Source of the DNA: Bacteroidales bacterium
Lineage (GTDB): Bacteria > Bacteroidota > Bacteroidia > Bacteroidales > UBA932
Length of the DNA: 64,000 nucleotides
NCBI GenBank assembly: GCA_009777095.1
Contig: WRMN01000003.1
Coordinates: 62,001-126,000 of the forward strand
Reading direction: 5' to 3'
The position numbers and the translations under genes were made by a program. The notes beneath the pieces were generated by a model. That model did not search any database. It saw only the letters and a list, made by a program, of their open reading frames with translations, and was not told the DNA's origin. Below, one piece after another: positions 47,861-58,267 of this stretch. Numbering within the stretch: the first letter of the stretch is position 1; the number at the start of each line of letters is the position of its first letter.

Positions 47861-48430
47861 AAAAGCCCGCGCCGCGCGAACCCTAAAAGAGCTATCCTTA
47901 AAGTAGAGGTTTTGGCTGCCACCGTCGAAACTCTGGCCCCATGCGGCGTTGGTAGCATTCTCAGAAGAACTCCAGTATTTCGCCTTATCAAATCCGCCTA
48001 TCAAGTCCCTGTTTTTATACAATTCATTTAGTTCATCTCTGCTCGGTAAAAACCAATCGTCATAACCATTAAGCACTAAATCATCGCACAGTTTTGCCGC
48101 ATAAGCTCCTTCTCCTTGCGCCGCTACTATCCTTGCCGCATTGCTTTTTCCGGTTCCTATCCTTGTGCTCGTAGCTCCAATTTCAATATACGAACCGTTA
48201 TCCCATTGAATACCGTCTAAAGCCATGTCTCCGGGCGCTGCTATTAAACCATGCTTGCCTGTAGCATCAATATAGGCTATAATTCCGCCCTGATAAAACT
48301 GTCCTATCTTCAATTCTCCATCTTGAACAGCGCCTCTGCTGCTGTCGCCATTATCATTAGTGAAGCCGAAGGCAAAAAACAAACTTAAAAATACAAAAAT
48401 TTGCATCAAAAACAAATAATTTTTTCTCAT
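47858..48430 (-). CDS. Exported protein with C-terminal DUF1566/FISUMP-like (C-type-lectin-like) domain
   Basis: Start likely MRKNYLFLMQIFVFLSLFFAFG; LNGYDDWFLPSRDELNELYKNRDLIGGFDKAKYWSSSENATNAAWGQSF...SFRVRAARAF. Confidence 0.75.
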   Translation of the reverse strand: MRKNYLFLMQIFVFLSLFFAFGFTNDNGDSSRGAVQDGELKIGQFYQGGIIAYIDATGKHGLIAAPGDMALDGIQWDNGSYIEIGATSTRIGTGKSNAARIVAAQGEGAYAAKLCDDLVLNGYDDWFLPSRDELNELYKNRDLIGGFDKAKYWSSSENATNAAWGQSFDGGSQNLYFKDSSFRVRAARAF

Positions 48431-48499
48431 AACAATACAATTTAATTTGTGATTATTTTTTTGTAAAGATACGAAAAATTTCATTCTAAGAAAAATAGT

Positions 48500-49078
48500 T
48501 TAATTTTTCAGAAATAGATTTGTATTATAAACATTCATTGCTCGGTCAATACCCTGTAAGCCGAAGGCTTTGGCGGCATCGGCCACGCGCTCCAGCAAGG
48601 CAGGCAGCGCCTTCTTTTCTTCAGCGCCCCATTCTCCCAAAACATAGTCCACCTGCTCGCCTTCCGAAAATTCGTTGCCTATGCCTACCCGCAGGCGCGC
48701 ATAGTTTTGATGTCCTAAGGTCTCGTTAATGTGTCGAAGGCCGTTGTGCCCACCGTCGCTCCCCTGCCCGCGCATACGCATAACGCCAAAGGGCAGCGCA
48801 AGGTCGTCAACAATCACTAATAATTGCTCTATGGGAATTTTCTCGGCCTGTAACCAATAATTCACCGCCTTGCCGCTTAAATTCATGTAAGTTGACGGCT
48901 TTATAAGGATAAAAGTCTTTCCCTTGACGCGCAAATCGGCACGGGCGCCGTAGCGGACATTAGTAAAAACAGTATTAGATGCCTTAACCCAAGCCTCCAA
49001 CACGCTAAATCCTATGTTATGGCGAGTATCGGCATATTCAGCGCCGATATTCCCCAAGCCGACAATTAGAAACGACAT
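48500..49078 (-). CDS. pth: Aminoacyl(peptidyl)-tRNA hydrolase
   Basis: FLIVGLGNIGAEYADTRHNIGF, KPSTYMNLSG, DDLALPFG, GSDGGHNGLR. Confidence 0.97.
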   Translation of the reverse strand: MSFLIVGLGNIGAEYADTRHNIGFSVLEAWVKASNTVFTNVRYGARADLRVKGKTFILIKPSTYMNLSGKAVNYWLQAEKIPIEQLLVIVDDLALPFGVMRMRGQGSDGGHNGLRHINETLGHQNYARLRVGIGNEFSEGEQVDYVLGEWGAEEKKALPALLERVADAAKAFGLQGIDRAMNVYNTNLFLKN

Positions 49079-49671
49079 TATTTCTTCTTAGCTTCAGCTT
49101 CGGCAGCTGCAGCGGTTTGTTGAGCCGCACGGGTCATCTTAACTGCGCAAACAATGGTTGTTTTCGGCATAAGAATATTGAGGTTGGGATAACTTAAGTT
49201 GCCTATTACAATGGTCTTACCTAATTGAAGGCCTGTAATGTCAACGGTAAGCGTATCGGGCAAATCTTTAGGCAGAGCCGAAACTTTCAGGCGGCGGGTA
49301 AGCATCTGTAATTTACCGCCTGCGCGAACGCCTTCGGAATTACCCTCTATTACCACCGGAATATCAATAGTTATCGGACGGTCTTCGCGTACCGGATAAA
49401 AATCAATATGCAAAATACGTTCCGTTACCGGGTGAAATTGAATTTCACGCATAACAGCCGTATGCGGATTACCGTCAACGACTAATTTCACCAAATAAAC
49501 ATGTGGGGTGTACACCAAATCTTTCAATTCGCGCTCTACCACCGCAAAATGAACATTTTCACCTTTTTCGCCATACAGTACGCAGGGTACTTCAGCGTTG
49601 TTGCGCAATTGTTTTACCGCAGCTTTGGTCAAGGACGTGCGGACAGTTCCTTTTAATTCAATTGTCTTCAT
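49078..49671 (-). CDS. rplY: 50S ribosomal protein L25 (CTC-type)
   Basis: LKGTVRTSLTKAAVKQLRNNAEVPCVLYG...RILHIDFYPVREDRPITIDIPVVIEGNSEGVRAGG; paired with pth. Confidence 0.95.
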   Translation of the reverse strand: MKTIELKGTVRTSLTKAAVKQLRNNAEVPCVLYGEKGENVHFAVVERELKDLVYTPHVYLVKLVVDGNPHTAVMREIQFHPVTERILHIDFYPVREDRPITIDIPVVIEGNSEGVRAGGKLQMLTRRLKVSALPKDLPDTLTVDITGLQLGKTIVIGNLSYPNLNILMPKTTIVCAVKMTRAAQQTAAAAEAEAKKK

Positions 49672-49866
49672 TAATCAATAAGTTAATAAGTGTTACTCAA
49701 TCAAGCACTTTCGCTTAATCCCATCGCACCCTTAGCTATGCTTTCAGGAATCCTTTTGGGGCTGCAAAGGTAAGTATTTTTTTTATAAATGAAAATTTTT
49801 TTTACTCTTCTTGCAAAATAACGAAATAATATCTATCTTCGCATTTAAGTTTAAAATTAAAAGTAT

Positions 49867-50883
49867 ATGAGTAATATTGATTGGAAATCGTTACCTTTTG
49901 GGTATCTGAAAACAGATTATAACCTGCGTTGCTACTTCAAAAACGGCCAGTGGGGCGATTTGGAAGTAAGCGCCGACGAAAACCTGAATATTCACATGGC
50001 ATCTACCTGCCTGCACTACGGACAGGAGGCTTTTGAAGGTATGAAAGCCTTCCGCGGCATAGACGGCAAGGTGCGGCTGTTCCGTCCGGAGGAAAACGGC
50101 AAGCGCCTCGAACTGTCCGCTAATGGCGTGATGATGCAGCCTGTGCCTGTGGAATTATTTGTGGAAGCCTGCAAAAAAGTCGTCAAACTCAATGAACGCT
50201 TTGTTCCTCCTTACGGCGAGGGCGCTTCTTTATACCTCCGCCCGATGCTGATTGGCGTTGGCCCGCAAGTAGGCGTGAAAGCCTCGGCCGAGTACATGTT
50301 TGCGGTATTCGTTACCCCTGTAGGCCCTTACTTTAAAGAAGGATTTAACCCCATAAAGGTACAAATCGTGCGCGACTATGACCGCGCCGCTCCCCTTGGC
50401 ACAGGTACTTTCAAAGTGGGCGGCAACTATGCAGCTTCGTTGGCGGCCATCGACCGCGGGCATAAGGAAGGCTACAGTTCCGTGCTTTTCCTTGATGCCA
50501 AAGAAAAGAAATATATCGACGAAGCAGGCCCCGCTAATTTCTTCGGTATTAAAAACAACACTTACGTAACCCCCGACTCGCACACTATCCTGCGCTCCAT
50601 TACCAATATGAGCCTGCGCGAATTAGCTGCCGATATGGGATTAAAGGTAGAATTACGTTCAATACCCATCGAAGAATTGGATACCTTTGAGGAAGTCGGC
50701 GCCTGCGGCACTGCGGCTGTTATTTCACCCATAGGCAGCATCACCGACCGCGAAACAGGAAAGGTTTACGAGTATTGCAAAGACGGTAAGGCAGGAAAAA
50801 TCAGCACGCAGCTCTACGAGCGCCTCCGCGCCATACAGGAAGGGGAAATGGAAGATAAGTTTGGTTGGAATGTGATAGTTTAA
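49867..50883 (+). CDS. ilvE: Branched-chain amino acid aminotransferase
   Basis: LHYGQEAFEGMKAFRG, FKVGGNYAASLAA, EVGACGTAAVISPIGSI. Confidence 0.96.
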   Translation: MSNIDWKSLPFGYLKTDYNLRCYFKNGQWGDLEVSADENLNIHMASTCLHYGQEAFEGMKAFRGIDGKVRLFRPEENGKRLELSANGVMMQPVPVELFVEACKKVVKLNERFVPPYGEGASLYLRPMLIGVGPQVGVKASAEYMFAVFVTPVGPYFKEGFNPIKVQIVRDYDRAAPLGTGTFKVGGNYAASLAAIDRGHKEGYSSVLFLDAKEKKYIDEAGPANFFGIKNNTYVTPDSHTILRSITNMSLRELAADMGLKVELRSIPIEELDTFEEVGACGTAAVISPIGSITDRETGKVYEYCKDGKAGKISTQLYERLRAIQEGEMEDKFGWNVIV

Positions 50884-50930
50884 AGTTTAAAGTTTAATGC
50901 GAGATAACAATCATAACTCATAAATAATAC

Positions 50931-51938
50931 ATGAAACTAATACCACTCTTATTAGTACTCTTGCTTCCTTGTCTGCTGCAGGGGCAGGAGGCGAAGGTTA
51001 TGTTTTATAATGTCGAAAATTTCTTCGACCCCTTTGACGACCCTAAAACACAGGACGAGGAGTTTACCCCCACAGGTAAAAAGCGCTGGACTTGGCAACG
51101 CTTAGCCCAAAAACGCAGCGGTATTGCCAAAACCATTATCGCGGCGGGAGAAGGCGATGCGCCTGTACTGGTAGGTTTTGCCGAGGTAGAAAATTTTTTA
51201 GTACTGAAACAACTTGTTGAACAAACACCCTTAGCCAGAATAGGCTACGGTATCGTACATCACGATTCGCCCGACCCGCGCGGCATTGAGGTGGCTTTAC
51301 TTTACCGCAACGACCGCTTTAAGCTGCTGCATCGGCATTTCTATAAGCTGCGTTTACCTTCAGGAAGCAGTCGGACCCGCGAAATTCTTTACGCCAAAGG
51401 CGTTCTCGACAGCCGCGACACCCTGCACGTTCTGGTGAACCACTGGCCCTCGAAATTAGGCAATGCGCAACAATCCTTAGCCAAGCGCATGACCGCCGCC
51501 CGCAAGGCCAAAGCTATATGCGATTCCATTTTCGGCGTTAACCCTTCGGCCAATATCCTTGTGATGGGCGATTTTAACGACAGCCCCGAAAGCCTGCCAA
51601 TAGTTAAGGGTTTGGCAGCACTTCCGCCCGACACGCTAATTATCAACAACCGCCTCTATAACCTGATGCTGCCATTGGCCAAGCGAGGCGAAGGTTCTTA
51701 TAAATATAAGTCGGAATGGGAAATGATTGACCTTTTTTTTGTTTCTGGAAATATGCTGCTGCAAAGCAATGGGATAAAGTACAAAAACGCTTATATATTC
51801 AAAGCTGATTTTCTATTGGAAGAGGATAAAAAACACCATGGAAAACGCCCTTTCCGCACCTATGAGGGCATGAAATACCTCGGCGGTGTCAGCGACCACT
51901 TGCCCGTGGTGATGATAATGAAACCGTTTATTGATTAA
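50931..51938 (+). CDS. Endonuclease/exonuclease/phosphatase family protein
   Basis: MFYNVENFFDPFDD, GFAEVEN, LVNHWPSKLG, VMGDFNDSPES, VSDHLPVVM. Confidence 0.92.
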   Translation: MKLIPLLLVLLLPCLLQGQEAKVMFYNVENFFDPFDDPKTQDEEFTPTGKKRWTWQRLAQKRSGIAKTIIAAGEGDAPVLVGFAEVENFLVLKQLVEQTPLARIGYGIVHHDSPDPRGIEVALLYRNDRFKLLHRHFYKLRLPSGSSRTREILYAKGVLDSRDTLHVLVNHWPSKLGNAQQSLAKRMTAARKAKAICDSIFGVNPSANILVMGDFNDSPESLPIVKGLAALPPDTLIINNRLYNLMLPLAKRGEGSYKYKSEWEMIDLFFVSGNMLLQSNGIKYKNAYIFKADFLLEEDKKHHGKRPFRTYEGMKYLGGVSDHLPVVMIMKPFID

Positions 51939-52044
51939 TTATTAGGGTATCAAGTATCAGGATTCAATATTCATCGATTTTTTTTTTAAAGTAGGTATTT
52001 AAAGAAAGTTTTCATATCTTTGCTATATGAAAACTAATCTTTAT

Positions 52045-54825
52045 ATGAACACCATTACAAAAAGTTTGATAGGCTTGATTGCATTTACTGCCTTGGCGGT
52101 CTCGTGCGCAAAAATTGACGACCTGAGCAATTATAACGCAATCAAAGGCTTGGAAATTATTTCGCATACGCCTGCAGCAATGGAATTGAGCGGCGCTCAA
52201 ATCGAAGCTGATATTATTTACATTGATATTGATTTCGGGGAATACCTTTTTCCGCTACGGTTTCATGCAACCCCCATTTTTGACGACAATATTGACCGAA
52301 TTATCGGAATTGATTTTTCGCAAGAATTGACGTTTGAAACACTTGATTCCGAACTGCTTTTCTTTGTAATGGCGCCAAGCGGCCTTACGCGCCGCTATAC
52401 CCTTAAACCAAGGGTTAGCCCCTTAGACAAAAATGTTGCCCTCAGCCGTTTCTTTATTATCAAAGAACAGGAGCCAAGCGATATGCTTATATCGGAAGAA
52501 GGCGTAACGATTAGCCTTACAGAAAACGGCGAAAGGAGAGATACACTGAAGATTTTTACTGTGAACGGCAGTTATCCGCTAACGATAAGGCCTGAATTTA
52601 ATATTGCGGAAACCTCGCGATTTGGCGATATTTTATCGCCCGACGGCGCTGTGCAACCGTTCAATAACGGCAATACGCCCCTGCTTTTCGAAAGCGCCGA
52701 TGCGGCGTTTAAATTACAGGTAATCTCCGAAAGCGGATTAGAGAATAGCTGGAATATTGTAGTGCGTCATGCTCTTTCTGTGAGCGGAAGCGACGATGCG
52801 AGTACGCCCGAAGAGCGCGAAGGAAGCGATATAAATCCGCGCACAATCACCGCTGTCCCAAAGGGTAACGCTACATTCGTCATAGATGAAATTTTTGTTA
52901 ATAACATTACGGAAAATATTTTATTAATCCTGAAAAAGTCAGGCGCTGAAATCACTTTTCCCTTAGAGGTGCAGGTGCAGTTCCCTACGCTTAACGGCGT
53001 GCAGCTAATAGGATTGGTTCAGTCTGAAATTATTACCTTCGACAATTGGGACGATGAAAAAACATTCTACCTGCTTGATACCGAGTCCTGTGTATCGCGT
53101 CTATGGAAAATAAAACTGAAAGAGTGGAAGGCGTCGGATAAAGAGGTGCTGTCGTTCAATTATACCTATACGGCAGCTCAGGTACTGGTAGGACTGCAAA
53201 TGCGTCCCTGCATTACATTAGACCTTACACAAACGACCATCAATCCTTTTACAGGGGATATTTATCTCTGTATGACCGCTGTGAATAATGGATTGATTTC
53301 CTCAAGTTGGAAATTGACTTTGAATAACCTGCAAATAGCGGTATCGGACGGCGCTACGCTCGAACCATTACCCGCATTCGAATGGAATGGCAACAACAGT
53401 TGGCAGATGCCTATTTCCTTCAAAGTTATTGCTCAGGACGGTACGGAAAAGATATGGCGCGTCAACGTTCGCGACATGCGTAACTATACGCCTTCCGACG
53501 GTTGTGAATTGACGGGATTGACGATAGTGCGTCATACGCCCAATTTTGCTGTTTTCGATATTTATGAGCCGATAACAATTGATGCGGCAGAACGCATTGT
53601 TACACTGAAACTCTATGATGACGATGGAGTATATCCGCTGAGCGTATGGGTACAGTGTGACATTTCGCCCTTTGCCCGCATAACTTCACAAGACGGCGGA
53701 ACTGCACCGTTGATTTTTGATGACGAAAATTCGGAGCAAATCATCACAATTATTGCCGAAGATGAAACAACAAGTTCCGACTGGACTATCAGGTTGCAGC
53801 CTCCTCCGCGCGAGGCGCAGGCAAAAGTGGAAACATTCCGTGTAACATCTGTTTCACAAGGCGTACAGTTGGATCAGGTAACAATAAATGACGAGAAAGG
53901 CTCAATACGACTGATTGTATATAACGCGGTAGATTTCCCGCTTGAAGTAACCTACGTGATGACCATTTCCAAGAAGGCAACCGCATCTATCCCGCTGCGG
54001 GGAACTTTTATGGTCAATTCTTATACGGATATTCAATCATTTGTCGTAACGGCTGAAGATGGCTCAACGCGCAACTGGAATGTGCGGTTGGTTTATGAGC
54101 CTCAACTTACGAATTGGATTCTTGATGTATGGAGCAATCTTTCGGGGTATCGGGAACCTGTCGGGTGGGCTACAGCCAACAATTCTTTTGTTACCGGCAC
54201 AACCGAGGTTGCGGGAAGTCCTGCATCAGGATCGGCAGCACAAATGAGAACCAGCAGCCCTCCAATAATCAACAGCATTGCATCAGGTTCGCTCTTCCTC
54301 GGCAGTTTCGACAGAACAAACGTCTTGGCAGGCATGTCCGATCCAAACAGATTAACATTCTTTGGGATACCTTTTGCAACTTCAGGTAAGATACTCGGCA
54401 TGGAGTTTGACGCTATCTACTTGCCAGGAAGTCTGTATATCAACGGCACAGACCGCGAATTAGCTTCCTCAACGATAGAATTAGTGAAACCCAAGCAGGG
54501 ACAGGAAAACGCCACATTTTGCTATCATGGCCTCAAATCGGACGGAACGCCGCATCCTGACAATACTGCCGAAGCTGTTGCGCGCGCGAAGGTGGAGTTG
54601 GGAAATTCGCCCGGCACAGCATGGAATGGCGCCGACATCACGGTCATATCGAATACAAATTGGACAAAGGTTCAGGTGCTTTTCAACTACCCCAGCGGAC
54701 AGATGCCCTCCTTTACGCACCTCCATATTGTCTTTTCATCAAGCGCGCAGGGCGACTCATTCAGAGGGGTAGTCGGATCGACCCTTAGAGTTGATAATAT
54801 CAAAATATTATATGAAGAAGATTAA
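52045..54825 (+). CDS. PCMD-domain lipoprotein with repeated immunoglobulin-like/DUF5018-like domains
   Basis: Lipobox FTALAVSCAK; repeated TSSDWTIRL/TRNWNVRL/EKIWRVNVR ends of repeated domains; C-terminal PCMD-type (GMEFDAIYLPG...LRVDNIKILYEED). Confidence 0.8.
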   Translation: MNTITKSLIGLIAFTALAVSCAKIDDLSNYNAIKGLEIISHTPAAMELSGAQIEADIIYIDIDFGEYLFPLRFHATPIFDDNIDRIIGIDFSQELTFETLDSELLFFVMAPSGLTRRYTLKPRVSPLDKNVALSRFFIIKEQEPSDMLISEEGVTISLTENGERRDTLKIFTVNGSYPLTIRPEFNIAETSRFGDILSPDGAVQPFNNGNTPLLFESADAAFKLQVISESGLENSWNIVVRHALSVSGSDDASTPEEREGSDINPRTITAVPKGNATFVIDEIFVNNITENILLILKKSGAEITFPLEVQVQFPTLNGVQLIGLVQSEIITFDNWDDEKTFYLLDTESCVSRLWKIKLKEWKASDKEVLSFNYTYTAAQVLVGLQMRPCITLDLTQTTINPFTGDIYLCMTAVNNGLISSSWKLTLNNLQIAVSDGATLEPLPAFEWNGNNSWQMPISFKVIAQDGTEKIWRVNVRDMRNYTPSDGCELTGLTIVRHTPNFAVFDIYEPITIDAAERIVTLKLYDDDGVYPLSVWVQCDISPFARITSQDGGTAPLIFDDENSEQIITIIAEDETTSSDWTIRLQPPPREAQAKVETFRVTSVSQGVQLDQVTINDEKGSIRLIVYNAVDFPLEVTYVMTISKKATASIPLRGTFMVNSYTDIQSFVVTAEDGSTRNWNVRLVYEPQLTNWILDVWSNLSGYREPVGWATANNSFVTGTTEVAGSPASGSAAQMRTSSPPIINSIASGSLFLGSFDRTNVLAGMSDPNRLTFFGIPFATSGKILGMEFDAIYLPGSLYINGTDRELASSTIELVKPKQGQENATFCYHGLKSDGTPHPDNTAEAVARAKVELGNSPGTAWNGADITVISNTNWTKVQVLFNYPSGQMPSFTHLHIVFSSSAQGDSFRGVVGSTLRVDNIKILYEED

Positions 54826-55633
54826 AATGAAAAAAGTGAATATAGTAGCTGCTGCCTTCCTTTTTTTGGTTGTTTCCGCTTCAGCGACCGAACAACCGAC
54901 AGATAAGAAAGAAGCAAAATTCCCCATAACATTTGCCTTAGGCGTTCATACAGGAACAGACATAGGAGGCGCTGTACCCATGCCCTTGGGAAAGGCTATC
55001 GGCGGAGAAGACAAAATAAACGCCTCGTTCGGTCTGAGGCCGCAATTAGGAATTTCGGCTACGGCAGCTTTTCATGAGCGCTGGTCATTGACCCTTGAAG
55101 CCACTTATAAAATGCTGGCCTTGTCGGCCAAGGCTTGGGTCGAAAATCAAATTTTCACCGATAGGAGCGGCGAGACATGGGTTGAAGCCAGTTTTCGGGG
55201 AACAGCCTTAATGAAGATGTCCTTCCCTATGTTTGAATTTCCTCTTTATATGCGCTACACCTTCGGAGGCGGCAATAACCGAATTTTGCTGGGGGGATAT
55301 TATGCACGGGTATTCAATGCAAAATTTGAATCCACACCTTACAAAGGAATGTTGTTCAATCTGGTTGACGGAAAACCCGATTATGACAACCCAAGCAGCA
55401 TTGTTTCGCCCGATGACCCTTATACCCATAATTTTACTGACGCCATGAGTAAATGGGACGCAGGGATTATATTGGGTTACGAGCGGAAAATTTTCATTCC
55501 CCGACTATTGATTGGTTGCCGTTTCCTTATGGGTTTTAACGACATCTTTCAACCTGATAAAAAGTATCTTGACTACAAAATGACGCACATGCGCGGGACA
55601 CTAACGGTTAGCTATATTTTCAGTAAATTTTAA
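54791..55633 (+). CDS. Outer-membrane beta-barrel (porin-family) protein
   Basis: Signal peptide MKKVNIVAAAFLFLVVSASA; alternating aromatic strands ending TVSYIFSKF. Confidence 0.75.
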   Translation: MIISKYYMKKIKMKKVNIVAAAFLFLVVSASATEQPTDKKEAKFPITFALGVHTGTDIGGAVPMPLGKAIGGEDKINASFGLRPQLGISATAAFHERWSLTLEATYKMLALSAKAWVENQIFTDRSGETWVEASFRGTALMKMSFPMFEFPLYMRYTFGGGNNRILLGGYYARVFNAKFESTPYKGMLFNLVDGKPDYDNPSSIVSPDDPYTHNFTDAMSKWDAGIILGYERKIFIPRLLIGCRFLMGFNDIFQPDKKYLDYKMTHMRGTLTVSYIFSKF

Positions 55634-55644
55634 CGGATTATATT

Positions 55645-56748
55645 TTAAATTTTTTCCGTCAATTTCTGCACTAAGCGGTATTGGTTAAAAAATTCCTTAG
55701 CCAGCACACGTACTACCATATAAGTAGGAATAGCCAAAATCATGCCGAAAATGCCTGCTATGCTGCCTGCTGTAAGAATGACCAAAAATATTTCGAGCGG
55801 GTGCGCTTTAATGCTGTTCGAATAAATGTAAGGTTGGAACACCATAGCATCAATAATATTAATGGTAATGTAAACACAAGCCATTTTCAGCAGAGGAATG
55901 TATAAGGGAATATCCCATGCGTTAAATGCTGTGGCCGTACCCATTGTTAATCCGAACAACAAACTGATGAGAGGCCCGATATAGGGAATCATATTGAGAA
56001 TGCCGCCTAAAAAACCAAGCACTATAGCGGTAGAGAAAGGCAGGCCGACAACAAGGGTGAGGCCTGTGGTGAGTAAGGTCATTACACAAAGCATATCGGC
56101 AAATATACCGATAAAATAGCGCCTCAACAGCTGTGCTATAGTGTTTAAAGCGTGGCGTGCGTTGCTTTCATATTTAGTCGGAAAAAGCGCGAGCATGCCC
56201 TCATAAAACAGGTTGTCTTCCTTTAAAAAGAAGAAAGTAATAAAGGTAATGGCAAACAGAGCTACGGCAAGGCTTACCAGCATGTTGGCAACCGAGCCGA
56301 AAACGCCGACAACAGCCGAGGTGTTGACAATTCCCCTCAATTTTTCTTCTAATAATTCCTGAAGATTAAAGGTATCATCTACGCCGAATATGTGTTCTTT
56401 TATCCACAATTCTACCTGAATAAGATTATCGCTGAGATTAGCAATTAATTGATTGGAGTTAATAGTAGATAACTGGTTGAAGAAATTAGTAATCAGCGGC
56501 GACAATAGCAATAAGAAGAGCAGGAAAATAGCCCATAAGGCGATTACAGTAATCATCGCCGATAAAAAATGAGGGAATTTACGTTTTCCTATGCGTAAGC
56601 GATTGAGTACATTAACCAAGGGGCGCCCGATGAGCGAGAGTACGCCTGCAATCAGCAGGTAAGCCAATATATTACTGAAATACCATGCTAAGAAAGCAAC
56701 TAATGCTACCCCTACAGTAATGATGATATATCGCGCCAACTTATTCAT
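55645..56748 (-). CDS. AI-2E family transporter (PerM/YdiK-like)
   Basis: 7-8 TM helices; LVVGLPFSTAIVLGFLGGILNMIPYIGPLIS, KAHPLEIFLVILTAGSIAGIFGMILAIP. Confidence 0.94.
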   Translation of the reverse strand: MNKLARYIIITVGVALVAFLAWYFSNILAYLLIAGVLSLIGRPLVNVLNRLRIGKRKFPHFLSAMITVIALWAIFLLFLLLLSPLITNFFNQLSTINSNQLIANLSDNLIQVELWIKEHIFGVDDTFNLQELLEEKLRGIVNTSAVVGVFGSVANMLVSLAVALFAITFITFFFLKEDNLFYEGMLALFPTKYESNARHALNTIAQLLRRYFIGIFADMLCVMTLLTTGLTLVVGLPFSTAIVLGFLGGILNMIPYIGPLISLLFGLTMGTATAFNAWDIPLYIPLLKMACVYITINIIDAMVFQPYIYSNSIKAHPLEIFLVILTAGSIAGIFGMILAIPTYMVVRVLAKEFFNQYRLVQKLTEKI

Positions 56749-56760
56749 TGAACCTTGAAC

Positions 56761-57414
56761 TTATAATATTGCTATAACCGTTTGCCTTCCTTTAACCTTA
56801 TCGCCTTCTTTCACATTTATTGTTGTTCCTAAAGGCAGAAAAATATCCACGCGCGAACCGAATTTGATAAAACCAAATTCCGTTCCCTGCTGTGCAGATT
56901 GGCCTTCTTTGGCATAGCATACGATACGGCGGGCGATAAGTCCTGCAATTTGGCGGAAAAGAACACGGACGCCATTATGGTTAACTACAATAGTGGTACG
57001 CTCGTTGTCTTCCGAAGATTTTTCGCGGTAAGCTACTAAATACTTGCCCTGATGATGACGAAAATATTCGACTATGCCGTCTATGGGAAACCAATTGATA
57101 TGTACGTTGAACACCGACATAAAAATAGACACCTGCAGGCGTTTATCTTTGAAAAATTCATTTTCTTCCGTTTCTTTAACGATAACGATAGTACCGTCGG
57201 CAGGTGCGATAACAGCATTGTCGTCCAACACGGGAATACGTTTTGGAACACGGAAAAAACACAATACAAAGAGATAAAGTATCAGCAGCCCTATCATAAC
57301 TGACCACAGGGGCCAGCCAACGCCGCAAAACCAGCGCACAGCCGCAGCTATAATCAAAAATAAGACGGCGGTGAAATTAAGAATATATTGTCCTTCGCGG
57401 TGAATTTTTATCAT
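56761..57414 (-). CDS. psd: Phosphatidylserine decarboxylase family protein
   Basis: IAPADGTIV, FMSVFNVHINWFPIDG, FGFIKFGSRVDIFLP (GS cleavage site). Confidence 0.94.
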   Translation of the reverse strand: MIKIHREGQYILNFTAVLFLIIAAAVRWFCGVGWPLWSVMIGLLILYLFVLCFFRVPKRIPVLDDNAVIAPADGTIVIVKETEENEFFKDKRLQVSIFMSVFNVHINWFPIDGIVEYFRHHQGKYLVAYREKSSEDNERTTIVVNHNGVRVLFRQIAGLIARRIVCYAKEGQSAQQGTEFGFIKFGSRVDIFLPLGTTINVKEGDKVKGRQTVIAIL

Positions 57415-57418
57415 AATT

Positions 57419-58267
57419 TTATAAAATATTTACAAGTTTTAAATAGAATAAAGCCATGGGAATAGCTAATAGAGCCGCATCGAAACGGTCTATCAGGCCG
57501 CCGTGCCCGGGCATAATTTTTCCTGAATCTTTTACGCCTATGCTGCGCTTAAACTGCGATTCTACAAGGTCGCCCAAAACGCCGAATATGCAGATAATAA
57601 CCGAAAGAATTATGACGTCTTCAAGGGAAATAGCGTGATAGGGGTTCAGGGGAAATATATAGAGATACATCAGATAGCCGGCCAAAGCAGCGCTGAAAAT
57701 ACCGCCGATAAAACCTTCCCATGATTTTTTCGGCGAAAGACTGGGGAACAGTTTGTGCCTTCCGTGGCGGCCGAAAAGAATACCGAAAATGTAGGCGCCC
57801 ACATCGCAACTCCAAAGAATGATAAAGCAGCCGAGCAACAGATGTCCGTCAAAAACAACCTCCGCACCGACTATAGCAGCATTTGTCGGGTAAACAAAAT
57901 AATTCCACAAGGCAACAGGCAGGGCAATATAAATTATGGCAAGCAGGTTTTGCCCGACTACCACAAACGGTTGTTCATCTTTTTGGTATATTTGCGCCAC
58001 AAATATCAATAAGGGAAGAGGTATGATAATGTATGCGTTAATTGCTCCCGCGGTGAACAATATCAATCCAAGGCCTGTGGCTATAGCCAACATCTGTTGG
58101 GTTAAATGGTTATTAGCGCCCCAAGTCAAACGGAAAAACTCCATCATCATAGTAAACACTATCAACAGTTGCAAACAAAGAAAAGCTATCGGGTGTAACA
58201 GTATTCCCGCTGTCATGATGAGCAGGAATAAAATTCCACTGAGGGTTCTTATGAATAAGTTTTTCAT
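57419..58267 (-). CDS. cdsA: Phosphatidate cytidylyltransferase
   Basis: SCDVGAYIFGILFGRH...SPKKSWEGFIGG...GVKDSGKIMPGHGGLIDRFDA. Confidence 0.96.
   Translation of the reverse strand: MKNLFIRTLSGILFLLIMTAGILLHPIAFLCLQLLIVFTMMMEFFRLTWGANNHLTQQMLAIATGLGLILFTAGAINAYIIIPLPLLIFVAQIYQKDEQPFVVVGQNLLAIIYIALPVALWNYFVYPTNAAIVGAEVVFDGHLLLGCFIILWSCDVGAYIFGILFGRHGRHKLFPSLSPKKSWEGFIGGIFSAALAGYLMYLYIFPLNPYHAISLEDVIILSVIICIFGVLGDLVESQFKRSIGVKDSGKIMPGHGGLIDRFDAALLAIPMALFYLKLVNIL

Noticed and set aside
47740-47991. 83-aa minus-strand ORF through the hairpin block
   Set aside because: Runs through palindromic repeats and out of frame over the DUF1566-like gene.
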